Assembly (NCBI GenBank): GCA_963825445.1
Contig: CAWGTM010000024.1
Coordinates: 1-64,000, forward strand
Direction of reading: 5' to 3'
DNA length: 64,000 nt
Origin: Actinophytocola sp963825445
GTDB lineage: Bacteria > Actinomycetota > Actinomycetes > Mycobacteriales > Pseudonocardiaceae
The notes under the pieces were generated by a model. It did not search any database. It was not told the origin of the DNA and saw nothing but the letters and a program-made list of their open reading frames with translations. The position numbers and the translations under genes are program-made. Of this stretch, positions 33,325 to 42,811 are shown in pieces (position 1 is the stretch's first letter; every line of letters begins with the position of its first letter).

Positions 33325-34101
33325 TCAGTCCGGGGCGTCTCCCGACTTGCCGGTGAGCGGGTCCACGGTCGCCGCGGACGGCGGATCTGCCGGGGGATCG
33401 GCGGGCGGCGGTGTGGCAGCCGCTGTCTCAGCCGGCGCTGTGGGTGGCTCCCCTGCCACCGCGGTGGCACCCGCGGCCCCGGCCAGCGCCGGCTTGCGGA
33501 TCCGGTCGCCGAACAGACTGAACAGCGCGACACCGACGTTGCCCAGCACCAGGAGCACGAGACCGACGACCACCAGCCAGAAGCCGGTCTCACTGCGGAT
33601 CGTGTCGCTGATGATCGACTCGACGTCCGGCATGCCCTCGATGCTCTCCGCCGCACCGGTCTCCCGTGCCTCGTCCAGGAGGCTGGTTTCGAGGGTCGAC
33701 TGCGCCACCGCGAATGTCACCACGGTCAGCACCAGCGCGACACCGGCGATCCCGGCGGCGCCGAACAGTCGGGCCTTGATCCGGGGGATGAGCACCGTCC
33801 CGATGCCGAACAGGAGGAACAGCGCCGTGAAGATCGCGAGCACCTGCACGCCCGGGTCGGGCGGCTCCTCCTCGGTCACGGACGCCGGCGAGTCCGACCC
33901 CTCGGACAGTTCGGACAGTTCCTGCGGAATCTGGACCTCCGGGTCGGACCCGAAGGTGAGGTCGGCGCCGCTGTATTCCAACCCGAGCGGCTCACTGACC
34001 CCTGGCACCTCGCACGACACCGACATGAACGGCAGGACCAGGAACAACAGCAGGACGAGCGCGAAGCCCGCCGGACTCGCCACTCGCGACAAGACCTTCA
34101 C
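33325..34101 (-). CDS. Multi-pass membrane protein, unknown
   Basis: 258 residues. Four hydrophobic helices (GFALVLLLFLVLPFMSVSCE; VLAIFTALFLLFGIGTVLIP; AAGIAGVALVLTVVTFAVAQ; GFWLVVVGLVLLVLGNVGVA), an acidic linker rich in Pro/Glu (LSELSEGSDSPASVTEEEPP) between the first two, and a Pro/Ala-rich tail (AETAAATPPPADPPADPPSA). The FMSVSCE stretch after the first helix resembles a motif in other actinobacterial membrane proteins that I cannot name. Fourteen bases upstream of the cobalamin adenosyltransferase gene, so probably one operon. Confidence 0.7.
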   Translation of the reverse strand: MKVLSRVASPAGFALVLLLFLVLPFMSVSCEVPGVSEPLGLEYSGADLTFGSDPEVQIPQELSELSEGSDSPASVTEEEPPDPGVQVLAIFTALFLLFGIGTVLIPRIKARLFGAAGIAGVALVLTVVTFAVAQSTLETSLLDEARETGAAESIEGMPDVESIISDTIRSETGFWLVVVGLVLLVLGNVGVALFSLFGDRIRKPALAGAAGATAVAGEPPTAPAETAAATPPPADPPADPPSAATVDPLTGKSGDAPD

Positions 34102-34208
34102 AGGATCCCCCTTAAGGAACGCGGATGCGGCAGGTTATCGGACGTGAGGGACGTCACTGCGACCACTGGGTCAGGCGCCGTTCACCGGTTCGGGCATGAT
34201 GGGCGCTC

Positions 34209-35480
34209 GTGACGGAGCACTTCCAGGTACACGGTGGCGCGCGGCTCGTCGGCGAGGTCGACGTGGTCGGCGCGAAGAACAGTGTTTTGAAGCTGATGGC
34301 CGCGGCGTTGCTCGCCGAAGGCACCACGACGCTGACCAACTGCCCGCAGATCCTGGACGTCCCACTGATGGGTGACGTTCTGCGCAGCCTCGGCTGCGAG
34401 GTCACGATCGAGACGGACACGGTCACGATCACCACCCCCGCGGACCTGAACCACCGCGCGGACTCCCCGGCCATGGGCAAACTGCGGGCGTCGGTGTGCG
34501 TGCTGGGTCCGCTGATCGGTCGCTGCAAGCGCGCGGTGGTGGCGATGCCGGGCGGCGACGCCATCGGCGTGCGGCCGTTGGACATGCACCAGAACGGCCT
34601 GCGCCAACTCGGCGCCCAGAGCGAGATCGAACACGGCTGTGTCGTGGCCGAGGCCGAGGGCCTGCACGGCGCCCAGATCTGGCTGGACTTCCCCAGCGTC
34701 GGAGCTACGGAGAACATCCTGATGGCCGCCGTGCTGGCGAACGGCACCACGGTGATCGACAACGCGGCCCGCGAGCCGGAGATCGTGGATCTCTGCACGA
34801 TGCTGCAGCAGATGGGCGGCAAGGTCGAGGGTGCCGGGACGTCCACCCTGACCGTCCACGGCGTGGAAGCCCTGCAACCGACCCAACACCGCGTGATCGG
34901 CGACCGGATCGTGGGCGCCACCTGGGCGTTCGCGGCGGTCATGACCCGCGGCGACGTGACGATCCGCGGCGTGAACGCCCACCACCTGGACCTGGTGCTG
35001 GAAAAGCTGCGCACCGCGGGCGCCGAGGTGACCATTCTCGATGAGCAGACGTTCCGCGTAGTCCAACACGACCGCCCCAAAGCTGTCGACTTCGTAACCC
35101 TCCCGTACCCGGGCTTCGCAACGGACCTACAGCCTTTCGCGATCGCCCTGACCGCGATAGCCGACGGCACGTCGATGATCACGGAAAACCTGTTCGAGGC
35201 GCGATTCCGTTTCATCGAGGAAATGGTCCGCCTGAGCGCGGACGCCCGCACTGACGGCCACCACGCGGTGGTCCGGGGCGTCGAACAACTGTCGAGCGCC
35301 CCGGTATGGGCGTCGGACATCCGCGCGGGCGTTGGCCTGGTGCTGGCGGGCCTGTGCGCGGAGGGCATAACGGAGGTGTGGGACGTGTTCCACATCGACC
35401 GCGGCTACCCGGGCGTGGTGGAAAACCTGGTAAACCTGGGCGCCGACGTACGCCGAGTAGCCGGCGACCCAGAACGCTAA
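34209..35480 (+). CDS. murA: UDP-N-acetylglucosamine 1-carboxyvinyltransferase with Asp117
   Basis: First committed step of peptidoglycan synthesis: enolpyruvyl transfer from PEP to UDP-GlcNAc. 423 residues from the GTG at 34209. KN pair in VVGAKNSVLKLMAAALLAEG, RASVCVLGPLIGR, and the catalytic loop MPGGDAIGVRPLDMH. Position 117 is Asp where most bacteria have the Cys that fosfomycin alkylates, as in M. tuberculosis MurA. Later blocks (PYPGFATDLQPFAIAL, EARFRFIEEMVRLSAD, DIRAGVGLVLAGL) are intact. Codons near the 3' end use more A and T than the rest. Confidence 0.97.
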   Translation: MTEHFQVHGGARLVGEVDVVGAKNSVLKLMAAALLAEGTTTLTNCPQILDVPLMGDVLRSLGCEVTIETDTVTITTPADLNHRADSPAMGKLRASVCVLGPLIGRCKRAVVAMPGGDAIGVRPLDMHQNGLRQLGAQSEIEHGCVVAEAEGLHGAQIWLDFPSVGATENILMAAVLANGTTVIDNAAREPEIVDLCTMLQQMGGKVEGAGTSTLTVHGVEALQPTQHRVIGDRIVGATWAFAAVMTRGDVTIRGVNAHHLDLVLEKLRTAGAEVTILDEQTFRVVQHDRPKAVDFVTLPYPGFATDLQPFAIALTAIADGTSMITENLFEARFRFIEEMVRLSADARTDGHHAVVRGVEQLSSAPVWASDIRAGVGLVLAGLCAEGITEVWDVFHIDRGYPGVVENLVNLGADVRRVAGDPER

Positions 35481-35489
35481 CCAAACCCC

Positions 35490-35519
35490 CGCATGTCCCC
35501 ATGTCTCGACCGCATGTCC
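35490..35519. repeat. Family C 21-bp repeat (CGCATGTCC)
   Basis: CGCATGTCC occurs at 35490 and 35511, exactly 21 bp apart, with a third degenerate CATGTC at 35500. It sits in the 85-bp gap between the convergent murA and DedA genes. Short, but period and placement match the other arrays. Confidence 0.5.
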
Positions 35520-35565
35520 TCACTTACGGCGAGCGCCGACAAACCGGCCGACCAGCCACGACTGA

Positions 35566-36237
35566 CTAAGATCCCGACCCGTCAGCGTCGCTGCGCCTAC
35601 GATCCCGAACCCGCACCACCACGAAAACCACCACGGCCGCGGCGATCAACCCAATAACGACCTTCTGAAAAATCCCAGCGTACTGATCAACCACATGCCA
35701 GTTGGCCCCCAGCTGATACCCGGCAATCACAAACACACTGTTCCAAATGAGACTCCCAAGCGCAGTGAGCAGCAAGAACTGCCACATGGCCATCCGCTCA
35801 ATCCCAGCCGGCAACGAGATAAAACTCCGAAACAGCGGAACCATCCGCCCAAAGAACACAGCCTTGGTCCCGTGCTTCTTGAACCACTTCTCGGTCCGAT
35901 CGAAGTCGGACCCCTTCATCAATGGCGTCCGCACAATCAGGGCACGAACCCGATCCCGACCGAGCCACACCCCGATGTAGTACGTCAGCACAGCGCCCAC
36001 CACAGACCCGAGCGTCGTCCAAAAGAGAGCCATGAACAAACTCATGGTCCCCTGCGACGCCGAAAAGCCAGCGAGCGGAAGAACCAACTCACTGGGCATG
36101 GGCGGGAAAATATTGTCGATGCCGACCAGCAGCGCGGCACCCGGCCCGCCCAGCCGGTCCATCAGGTCGACCGCCAACCCAGCCAGGCCACCCGGCGAGT
36201 CGCTAGCTGCCTGGATCATCAAGAACCCCTTGTCCAT
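35566..36237 (-). CDS. DedA-family membrane protein
   Basis: 223 residues from the ATG at 36237; a second ATG seven codons later is possible. DedA/SNARE-associated fold: IDNIFPPMPSELVLPLAGFS, VGAVLTYYIGVWLGRDRV, FFGRMVPLFRSFISLPAGIE (the GRxxPxxRxxxxxPAG motif) and WNSVFVIAGYQLGANW. DedA proteins help recycle undecaprenyl phosphate and maintain membrane potential; this suits its place beside murA. Codon choice has more A in the third position than its neighbours. Confidence 0.93.
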   Translation of the reverse strand: MDKGFLMIQAASDSPGGLAGLAVDLMDRLGGPGAALLVGIDNIFPPMPSELVLPLAGFSASQGTMSLFMALFWTTLGSVVGAVLTYYIGVWLGRDRVRALIVRTPLMKGSDFDRTEKWFKKHGTKAVFFGRMVPLFRSFISLPAGIERMAMWQFLLLTALGSLIWNSVFVIAGYQLGANWHVVDQYAGIFQKVVIGLIAAAVVVFVVVRVRDRRRSDADGSGS

Positions 36238-36368
36238 GATCGCAACGCTATGGCGGCACGTGTGCGCCGACCATGAGGCGAGCCGTCCGATCCGCCTGCG
36301 GTATCCCGTACCCCAATCCTGCGGGAAACCGCAGTACGCGGCTCGCGCACCCCGGTTAACCTGGGCAC

Positions 36369-37497
36369 ATGCCGAACGCCGGTAGTCTCGTGCGCGCCAC
36401 CATCGGCCTCGGGTTCGGGGCCGCGTTGGCGTTCGTCGAGTCGGCGTTCCTGATCGTCGGAGTCCCGGCACTGCTGTTCGCGCGCCCCAGGGTCCACACC
36501 GCCGCCGGACGGCTGGCCGATCTCAACCGCGCCCGCCTTCGACGCTACCTGGGCGACGAGCACGGTGACGACTACACGGGCGACCGCGCGCTGCGTTACC
36601 TGGCCACCCGGTCCATGGTCGGCATGCTGGCGTTCGGGATCTTCCTGCTGATCGCGTTCGGCGCGGTGTCCGGCGTGCTCATGGTCATCCAGCTCGCGAA
36701 CGGCGAGGCGATCGGCGGTGACCCGGGGGGCCAGGACTGGTGGGACCTCGGCCCCATCGTGCTGCTCGGCGTGCTGCTCATCTTCCTCGCGGTGCAGGGA
36801 CTCGTGGGCGTCGCCGCGCTGGAACGCCGCGTGGCGCACCACTTCCTCGGCCCGAGTCGAGCAGGAACTGTTGCGCCGCAGGGTGTCCGAGCTGGCCACC
36901 AGTCGCGCGGGCGTGGTGGCGGCGGTCAACGACGAACGCAGGCGCATCGAGCGTGACCTCCACGACGGCGTCCAGCAGCGACTGGTGGCGCTGGGCATGC
37001 TGCTCGGCCGCGCCCGCCGCGCCACCGACCAGGACCACGCCGACGACCTGCTCCGCCAGGCGCACGAGGAGTCCCAGCAGGCGCTGGTCGACCTGCGCGA
37101 GGTCACCTGGCGGGTGTATCCGACCGCCCTGGCCGACGGTGGCCTCGGCCCGGCGCTCGAAGGGGTGGCGGAGCGGTCCGGCGTGCCCGTTACGTCTGCG
37201 CTACGGCCTGGTCGAACGCCTGGACGTGGCCACCGAGACGGTCGCGTACTTCGTGGTCTCCGAGGCCGTCACCAACGCGCTCAAGCACGGCGACGCGACG
37301 GGCATCGACATCGACGTGATCCGCCAGGGCGGCGGCCTCGCGGTCAGCGTGACCGACGACGGGATCGGCGGCGCCCAGCCGGCCGGCACGGGACTGTCCG
37401 GATTGGCCCGCCGGGTCGCCGCGGCGGATGGGGAGTTCATGTGGACAGTCCGGCCGGCGGCCCGACCGTGGTGCGGGCGTGGTTGCCGTGCGGGTGA
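36369..37497 (+). CDS. DesK-type sensor histidine kinase (frameshifted)
   Basis: N-terminal membrane region (GLGFGAALAFVESAFLIVGV; MVGMLAFGIFLLIAFGAVSG; GPIVLLGVLLIFLAVQGLVG) followed, in other frames, by the HisKA_3 phosphoacceptor block DLHDGVQQRLVALGMLLGRA, then EAVTNALKHGDATGIDIDVI (N box), VTDDGIGGAQPAGTGLSGLA (G box) and the end GGPTVVRAWLPCG. Frame changes near 36860, 37195 and 37440. The family autophosphorylates on the His of DLHDG. The stop overlaps the response-regulator start region, so they are a pair. Corrected length is about 375 residues. Confidence 0.85.
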
Positions 37498-38133
37498 TCC
37501 TGGCGGAGGACTCGACGCTGCTGCGCGAGGGCCTGTCGCGGCTGCTGGCCGAGGAGGGGCACGACGTGGTGGCGTCGGTCGGCGACGGCGCCGCGCTGCT
37601 GGCGGCCACCGAGCGCGACCAGCCGGACGTGGTGGTCACCGACGTCCGGATGCCGCCCACCCACACCGACGAGGGCCTGCGCGCGGCGTTGGAGATCCGG
37701 AAGCGCTGGCCGGCGGTCGGCGTGCTCGTGCTGTCCCAGTACGTGGAGAAGCGCTACGCTGCCGAGCTGATCAGCGGCGACGGCGGTCGGGTCGGCTACC
37801 TGCTGAAGGACCGGGTGGCGCAGGTGGGGGAGTTCCTCGACGCGCTGGCCAGGGTCGCGGCGGGAGGCGCGGCGTTCGACCCGGAGGTGGTGCGCCGGCT
37901 GCTGGCGCAGGACCTCCCACGTCGACCCGCTGACCAGGCTGACCGCGCGCGAACGCGAAGTGCTGGAGAAGATGGCCGAGGGGCACACGAACTCGGGCAT
38001 CGCGGCCGGGCTGCACGTGTCGCTGTCGGCCGTGGAGAAGCACGTCAACGCCATCTTCGACAAGCTCGAACTTCCGCAGGACGCGGCCTACAGCCGTCGC
38101 GTCCTGGCCGTGTTGCGGTATCTCGGCTCCTAG
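37488..38133 (+). CDS. LuxR/NarL-type response regulator (one frameshift)
   Basis: Starts at the GTG at 37488 inside the kinase 3' end. Receiver domain: VRVILAEDSTLLREGLSRLL, phosphoacceptor Asp in DVVVTDVRMPP, and GYLLKDRVAQVGEFLDALAR. A one-base shift near 37920 leads to the HTH domain DPLTRLTAREREVLEKMAEG, HTNSGIAAGLHVSLSAVEKH and VNAIFDKLELPQ. About 215 residues. Partner of the kinase just upstream. Confidence 0.88.
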
Positions 38134-38214
38134 GGTCACGTCCTAGTCTTCGTTGTGCGGCTGCGCATGCGGGTAGAACATGAGCGACCTGTCGTCGCTG
38201 CGAAAGGGGTCGGC

Positions 38215-40229
38215 ATGCGTACCCGCCACCGGATCGGTTCGGCATTGGCCGTGGGGGCGCTCGTCGCCACCGGGCTCACCGCCGGACCGGCGTCAGCTCA
38301 TCCACAGCCGGGAGAGACGCCGATCGCCACGGGCTACGGCGGTGCGGTCGTGTCCGACACCGTCGAGTCGACCCAGGCGGGCATCGACATCCTGCGGCGC
38401 GGTGGCAACGGCGGCCGACGCGGCGGTCGCGGTGGCCGCCACCCTCGGGGTGACCGACCCGTACGTCGCCGGGCTCGGTGGCGGCGGTTTCTTCGTGTAC
38501 TACGACGCGCGCAAGGGCCGAGTGTCCACAATCGACGGCCGGGAGACCACACCCGCGGCCGGCTCGGAGACGATGTTCGTCGACCCGGCGACCGGCCAGC
38601 CCTACCCGTTCAACACCGCGGTGACCAGCGGTCTCTCGGTCGGCGTGCCCGGCATGCTGGCCACGTGGGAGCGTGCCCTGCGGCGGTGGGGTCGGCTCGA
38701 CCTGGACGACACGCTTCAGCCCGCGATCCGCGTGGCCGACCGTGGCTTCGTCGTCGACCAGACGTTCCACTCGTGGACCCAGTCGAACGCCGCGCGGTTC
38801 GCGCAGTTCAGCTCCACGGCCGAGCTGTTCCTGCCCGGTGGCGCGCCGCCGGTGGTCGGCACCAAGTGGCGCAACCCCGACCTCGCCGACACCTACCGTG
38901 AGATCGCCCGCAACGGCACGCGGGCCTTCTACAACGGACCGATCGGCCGCGACATGGTCGACTCGGTGCGCACGCCGCCGCTCGTGCCGGACGCCACCAT
39001 CGACCCGCCGGCCGGTCTGATGACCGCGGCGGACGTGAAGGCCTACCGCGCCATCGACCGCGACCCGACACACAGCAAGTACCGCGGCTACGACATCTAC
39101 GGCATGGCGCCGCCGTCCAGCGGTGGCATCGCGGTGGGTGAGGCGCTGAACATCCTCGAGCAGTCCGACCTGTCCGACATGGACCCGGCGCAGGCCATGC
39201 ACCACTACCTGGAGGCCAGCCGGCTCGCGTTCGCCGACCGGGGCCGCTATGTCGGTGACGCCGACTTCGTGGACGTGCCGCAGCGGGAGCTGCTCTCGGA
39301 CCGCTTCGCCCGCCAGCGCGCCTGCGAGATCGACCCGAACGCCGCCGCCGTCGAGTCCGGTCGCGCCCGGCGATCCGTTCGGTCCCGGCGGGTGTGTGGC
39401 GACGGGTGCCGCGACGCCCGACGGCATCCAGGGCACGCACACCAACCACTTCGTGGTGAGCGACCGGTGGGGCAACATCGTGTCCTACACGAACACCATC
39501 GAGCAGCTCGGCGGCAGCGGGATCGTGGTGCCGGGGCGGGGTTTCCTGCTGAACAACGAGCTGACCGACTTCAACTTCGCGCCGACCCAGGGTGCGGCGC
39601 CGGATCCCAACCTGGCCGAGCCGGGCAAGCGCCCGCGGTCGAGCATGTCGCCGACGATCGTGCTGAAGCACGGCAAGCCGTTCTTCGCGGTGGGCTCGCC
39701 GGGCGGCTCGACGATCATCACGACCGTGCTGCAGATCATCGTCAACCGGCTGGACCTGGGTATGACTCTGGAGGAGGCGATCGCGGCTCCTCGCGCTACG
39801 CAGCGGAACACTCCGGCCACGCTGGCTGAGCAGGGGTTCATCTCTGCTGTGGGTGAGCCGCTCGTGGCGATCGGGCACAAGTTCGACGTCAGTACGGGGA
39901 TCGGGGTCGCCGCCGGGCTGGAGTTCACTCGCGGCGGGAAGGTCATCGCGGTGGGTGAGCCGGTTCGGCGTGGTGGCACTTCCGCGGCGGTGGTCCATCC
40001 GCCAGCGCCGCTCGACGGTCATCAAGCACCACCGGAATGGTCATCATGCACGACGGGACTGGTCATCATGGCCACCCGCATGATGACCATTCCGGGGGCG
40101 CATGATGACCAGTCAGATGGTCAGCAGGGTTCGGATCGCCAGGTCCTGGTCGCCGGGGAAGACCAGGATGCGCATGCCCTCGCCGTCGGGGGCCGGGACG
40201 GTCGTGGCGCGGACGCCGGCTTCCTGTAG
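38215..40229 (+). CDS. ggt: Gamma-glutamyltransferase (frameshifted, long 3' readthrough)
   Basis: Secreted N-terminal nucleophile hydrolase that cleaves or transfers gamma-glutamyl groups (glutathione and analogues). Signal peptide RIGSALAVGALVATGLTAGP and ASAHPQ. Frame shifts near 38405 and 39355. Family blocks: YVAGLGGGGFFVYYDARKGR, GMAPPSSGGIAVGEALNILE, and the autoprocessing Thr in GTHTNHFVVSDRWGNIVSYT, then NNELTDFNF and RPRSSMSPTIV. The conserved end is near 40000 (EPVRRGGTSAAVVHP); the frame then runs through repeat family B to a stop at 40229, antisense to the next gene. The true stop is uncertain. Confidence 0.87.
40014..40114. repeat. Family B 22-bp inverted tandem array, second copy
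   Basis: GACGGTCATCAAG (40014), GAATGGTCATCAT (40035) and GACTGGTCATCAT (40057) face ATGATGACCATTC (40080) and ATGATGACCAGTC (40102); steps are 21-22 bp. GGAATGGTCATCATGC is a perfect 16-base complement of GCATGATGACCATTCC. Same motif and same inverted layout as at 16844, 23 kb away. It lies between ggt and a convergent gene. Confidence 0.9.
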
Positions 40230-40403
40230 GCGCTCCTCCACCACTCGGGCAGCTGTCGAGGAGGGCACCTTCGCCACCTCGCGCAGCAGGCCGTAGTCCT
40301 TGCGGTGCGCCTTGTCGGTGTCCAGGCTCGACGCCCACCTCAGCAGGAGGGCGAACAACCCCATCACCGCGAGGCTGGTCAGCAGCGTCCACACGCTGAC
40401 CAT
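40113..40403 (-). CDS. Small membrane-anchored protein, unknown
   Basis: 96 residues from the ATG at 40403, preceded by GGAGGAG. One N-terminal helix (MVSVWTLLTSLAVMGLFALL) and a cytoplasmic alpha/beta domain: VPSSTAARVVEERLQEAGVR, ATTVPAPDGEGMRILVFPGD and QDLAIRTLLTI. The second part looks like a small ferredoxin-like or putative-signal-transducing-protein (DUF2007-like) fold, but I would not name it on this alone. Its stop codon overlaps the last unit of repeat family B. Divergent from the meaA-type gene. Confidence 0.65.
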   Translation of the reverse strand: MVSVWTLLTSLAVMGLFALLLRWASSLDTDKAHRKDYGLLREVAKVPSSTAARVVEERLQEAGVRATTVPAPDGEGMRILVFPGDQDLAIRTLLTI

Positions 40404-40461
40404 TCTCCTCCCCCTGTCCAGGGGCCTGCGGCATTCACCACACATGCGCTGCTCAGAAGGT

Positions 40462-40473
40462 TACTGGCCAGTA
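40462..40473. promoter_or_regulatory. Palindrome TACTGGCCAGTA upstream of the mutase gene
   Basis: A perfect 12-bp palindrome 31 bases before the mutase start codon, in the divergent gap to the small membrane protein. Typical size for a half-turn operator of a dimeric repressor. Confidence 0.4.
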
Positions 40474-40480
40474 CCCTCAG

Positions 40481-40492
40481 GTGAACGTTCAC
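40481..40492. promoter_or_regulatory. Palindrome GTGAACGTTCAC upstream of the mutase gene
   Basis: A second perfect 12-bp palindrome, centred 19 bp from the first and touching the ribosome-binding region (CGGAGGTG). Two neighbouring perfect palindromes in a 100-bp divergent gap suggest a real operator region. Confidence 0.4.
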
Positions 40493-40503
40493 GGAGGTGT
40501 CCG

Positions 40504-42517
40504 ATGCCGTACCCGACCGATGACCAGCGAGACCGGCCGTGGGTGATGCGGACCTACGCCGGCCACTCGTCGGCCGTGGCGTCCAACCTGCTCTACCGCC
40601 GCAACCTCGCCAAGGGGCAGACGGGCCTGTCCGTCGCCTTCGATCTGCCCACCCAGACCGGCTACGACCCCGATCACCAGCTCTCCCGGGGCGAGGTCGG
40701 CAAGGTCGGCGTGCCGGTGAGCCACATCGGCGACATGCGGCAGCTGTTCGACGGCATCCCGCTGGCCGAGGCCAACACCTCGATGACCATCAACGCCACG
40801 GCCATGTGGTTGTTCGCACTCTATGTCTCCCTCGCGCAGGAGCAGGCCGAGGAGCAGGGCACCGACTGGCACGACGTGGTGGGCAAGCTCACCGGCACCA
40901 CCCAGAACGACATCATCAAGGAGTACCTGTCCCGGGGAACCTACGTGTTCCCGCCCGGACCCAGCCTCCGCCTGATCACCGACATGGTCGCCTGGACCGT
41001 GGCGAACGTGCCGAAGTGGAATCCCACGAACATCTGCAGCTACCACCTGCAGGAAGCCGGCGCGACGCCCGTCCAGGAAGTCGCCTACGCCATGTGCACG
41101 GCCATCGCCGTGCTGGACGCCGTCCAGGAGTCCGGCCAGGTGCCCCAGGAGAAGATGGGTGACGTCGTCGCCCGTATCTCCTTCTTCGTCAACGCCGGCG
41201 TGCGGTTCGTCGAGGAGATGTGCAAGCTGCGGGCCTTCGCCGCCCTGTGGGACGAGGTCACCCGCGACCGCTACGGCGTCGAGAACCCGAAGGACCGCCG
41301 GTTCCGCTACGGCGTGCAGGTCAACTCGCTCGGGCTGACGGAAGCGCAGCCGGAGAACAACGTTCAGCGCATCGTGCTCGAGATGCTCGCCGTGTCGCTG
41401 TCGCGCAACGCCCGCGCCCGCGCGATCCAGTTGCCCGCCTGGAACGAGGCGCTCGGGCTGCCCCGGCCGTGGGACCAGCAGTGGGCGTTGCGGATGCAGC
41501 AGGTGCTCGCCTACGAGACGGATCTCCTGGAGTACGAGGACATCTTCGACGGCTCGCCCGTAATCCAGTCCAAAGTGGACGAGATCGTGGCCGGTGCTCG
41601 TGCGGAGATCGCTCGGGTGCAGGAGATGGGTGGCGCGGTCGCGGCCGTCGAGTCGGGTTACATGAAGACCCAGCTGGTCGGCTCGCTCGCCGAGCGTCGC
41701 CGCCGGATCGAGGCCGGCGAGGACGTGGTGGTCGGGCGTGAACCGCTTCGACACCACCGAACAGAGCCCGCTGTCGGGCGAGGGCATCATCGAGACGATC
41801 AAGCCGGAGGTCGAGCAGGAGGGCATCGACGCCATCCAGAACTGGCGCTCCCACCGTAACGAGTCCGAAGTGGACAAGGCGCTCGAGGTGCTGACGTCCA
41901 CCGCGCGGACCGACGCGAACCTCATGGACGCCACCCTCCAGTGCGCGAAGGCGGGCGTCACCACGGGGGAGTGGGCGGGCGCGCTGCGCGAGGTGTTCGG
42001 CGAGTACCGCGCGCCGACCGGGGTGTCCGGCGCCAGCGCGGCCGGTGAGGCGGGTGGTGACATGGCGACCGTGCGTGACCGGGTGCGGGCGACGGGTGAC
42101 GAGTTGGGTGGCCGGCTGCGCATGCTGGTCGGCAAGCCGGGCCTCGACGGCCACTCCAACGGCGCCGAGCAGATCGCCGTGCGGGCCCGTGACGTCGGCT
42201 TCGAGGTCGTCTACCAGGGCATTCGCCTCACGCCGGAGCAGATCGTGGCGGCCGCCGTGCAGGAGGGCGTCCACGTGGTCGGCCTGTCGATCCTGTCCGG
42301 CTCGCACCTGGCGGTGGTGCCCCAGGTGGTGGCCGGCCTGCGTGAGGCGGGTGCCGAGGACATCCCGGTGGTGGTCGGCGGCATAGTCCCGCCGCAGGAC
42401 GCGAAGCTGCTGCTCGAGAGTGGCGTGGCCAGGGTGTTCACCCCGAAGGACTACGAGCTGACCGAGATCATGAACGAGATCGTCGACGTGATCCGCAGGG
42501 CCAACGGTCTGGCCTGA
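40504..42517 (+). CDS. meaA: B12-dependent acyl-CoA mutase, MeaA/ethylmalonyl-CoA mutase type (one frameshift)
   Basis: About 671 residues. The N-terminal acyl-CoA mutase barrel: MRTYAGHSSAVASNLLYRRN, GLSVAFDLPTQTGYDPDHQL, DGIPLAEANTSMTINATAMW, KWNPTNICSYHLQEAGATPV. A lost base near 41740 breaks the frame, which resumes at NRFDTTEQSPLSGEGIIETI. The C-terminal B12 domain is on the same chain: KPGLDGHSNGAEQIAVRARD has the DxHxxG cobalamin ligand motif, then GLSILSGSHLAVVPQVV and VVVGGIVPPQDAKLL. The single-chain layout and the RTYAGHSSA start fit ethylmalonyl-CoA mutase (MeaA) rather than the two-subunit methylmalonyl-CoA mutase; isobutyryl-CoA-like mutases are the main alternative. Crotonyl-CoA carboxylase/reductase lies at 63574. 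Confidence 0.88.
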
Positions 42518-42522
42518 ATACC

Positions 42523-42541
42523 GGCAGGGCCGTTTCCTGCC
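42523..42541 (+). terminator. Hairpin after the mutase gene
   Basis: GGCAGG (42523-42528) pairs with CCTGCC (42536-42541) around GCCGTTT, five bases after the stop. Short but well placed. Confidence 0.5.
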
Positions 42542-42811
42542 AAACTCGGTGTCCCCGGCCCGGCAGCGGGCTAGGCTGCGGAGATTGACACGCTTCACTG
42601 GTGGTCGCGTGTGCCCCGGGCTTGCACGTGGCGAGCCCGGTTCCCGCATGTCTTCCTGCGGAATCCGCCCATTTCTTTCTGGTAACAGCCTTGATTGATC
42701 TTCGCTCACTCCTTTGACCCGGCACGTGCCGTGCCCCTACGTTCGGGGCGCGAACGAGCGACGACAACAGCGACTGAAAACGTTGAGACTGCGCGAATAC
42801 GAGGCGACACG
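42542..42811 (+). promoter_or_regulatory. Intergenic region before the ehu operon
   Basis: 270 bases without a gene; frames here are short and not protein-like. It is less GC-rich in places (TTCTTTCTGGTAACAGCC, TTGATTGATCTTCGCTC), as expected of a promoter region, and GCCCC/GGGGC (42731-42748) can form a five-pair hairpin. It probably holds the ehuB promoter; I cannot choose exact elements. Confidence 0.35.

Noticed and set aside
42468..42767. 99-codon minus-strand frame before ehuB
   Set aside because: No domain, no ribosome-binding site, and it crosses the end of the mutase gene; treated as intergenic.
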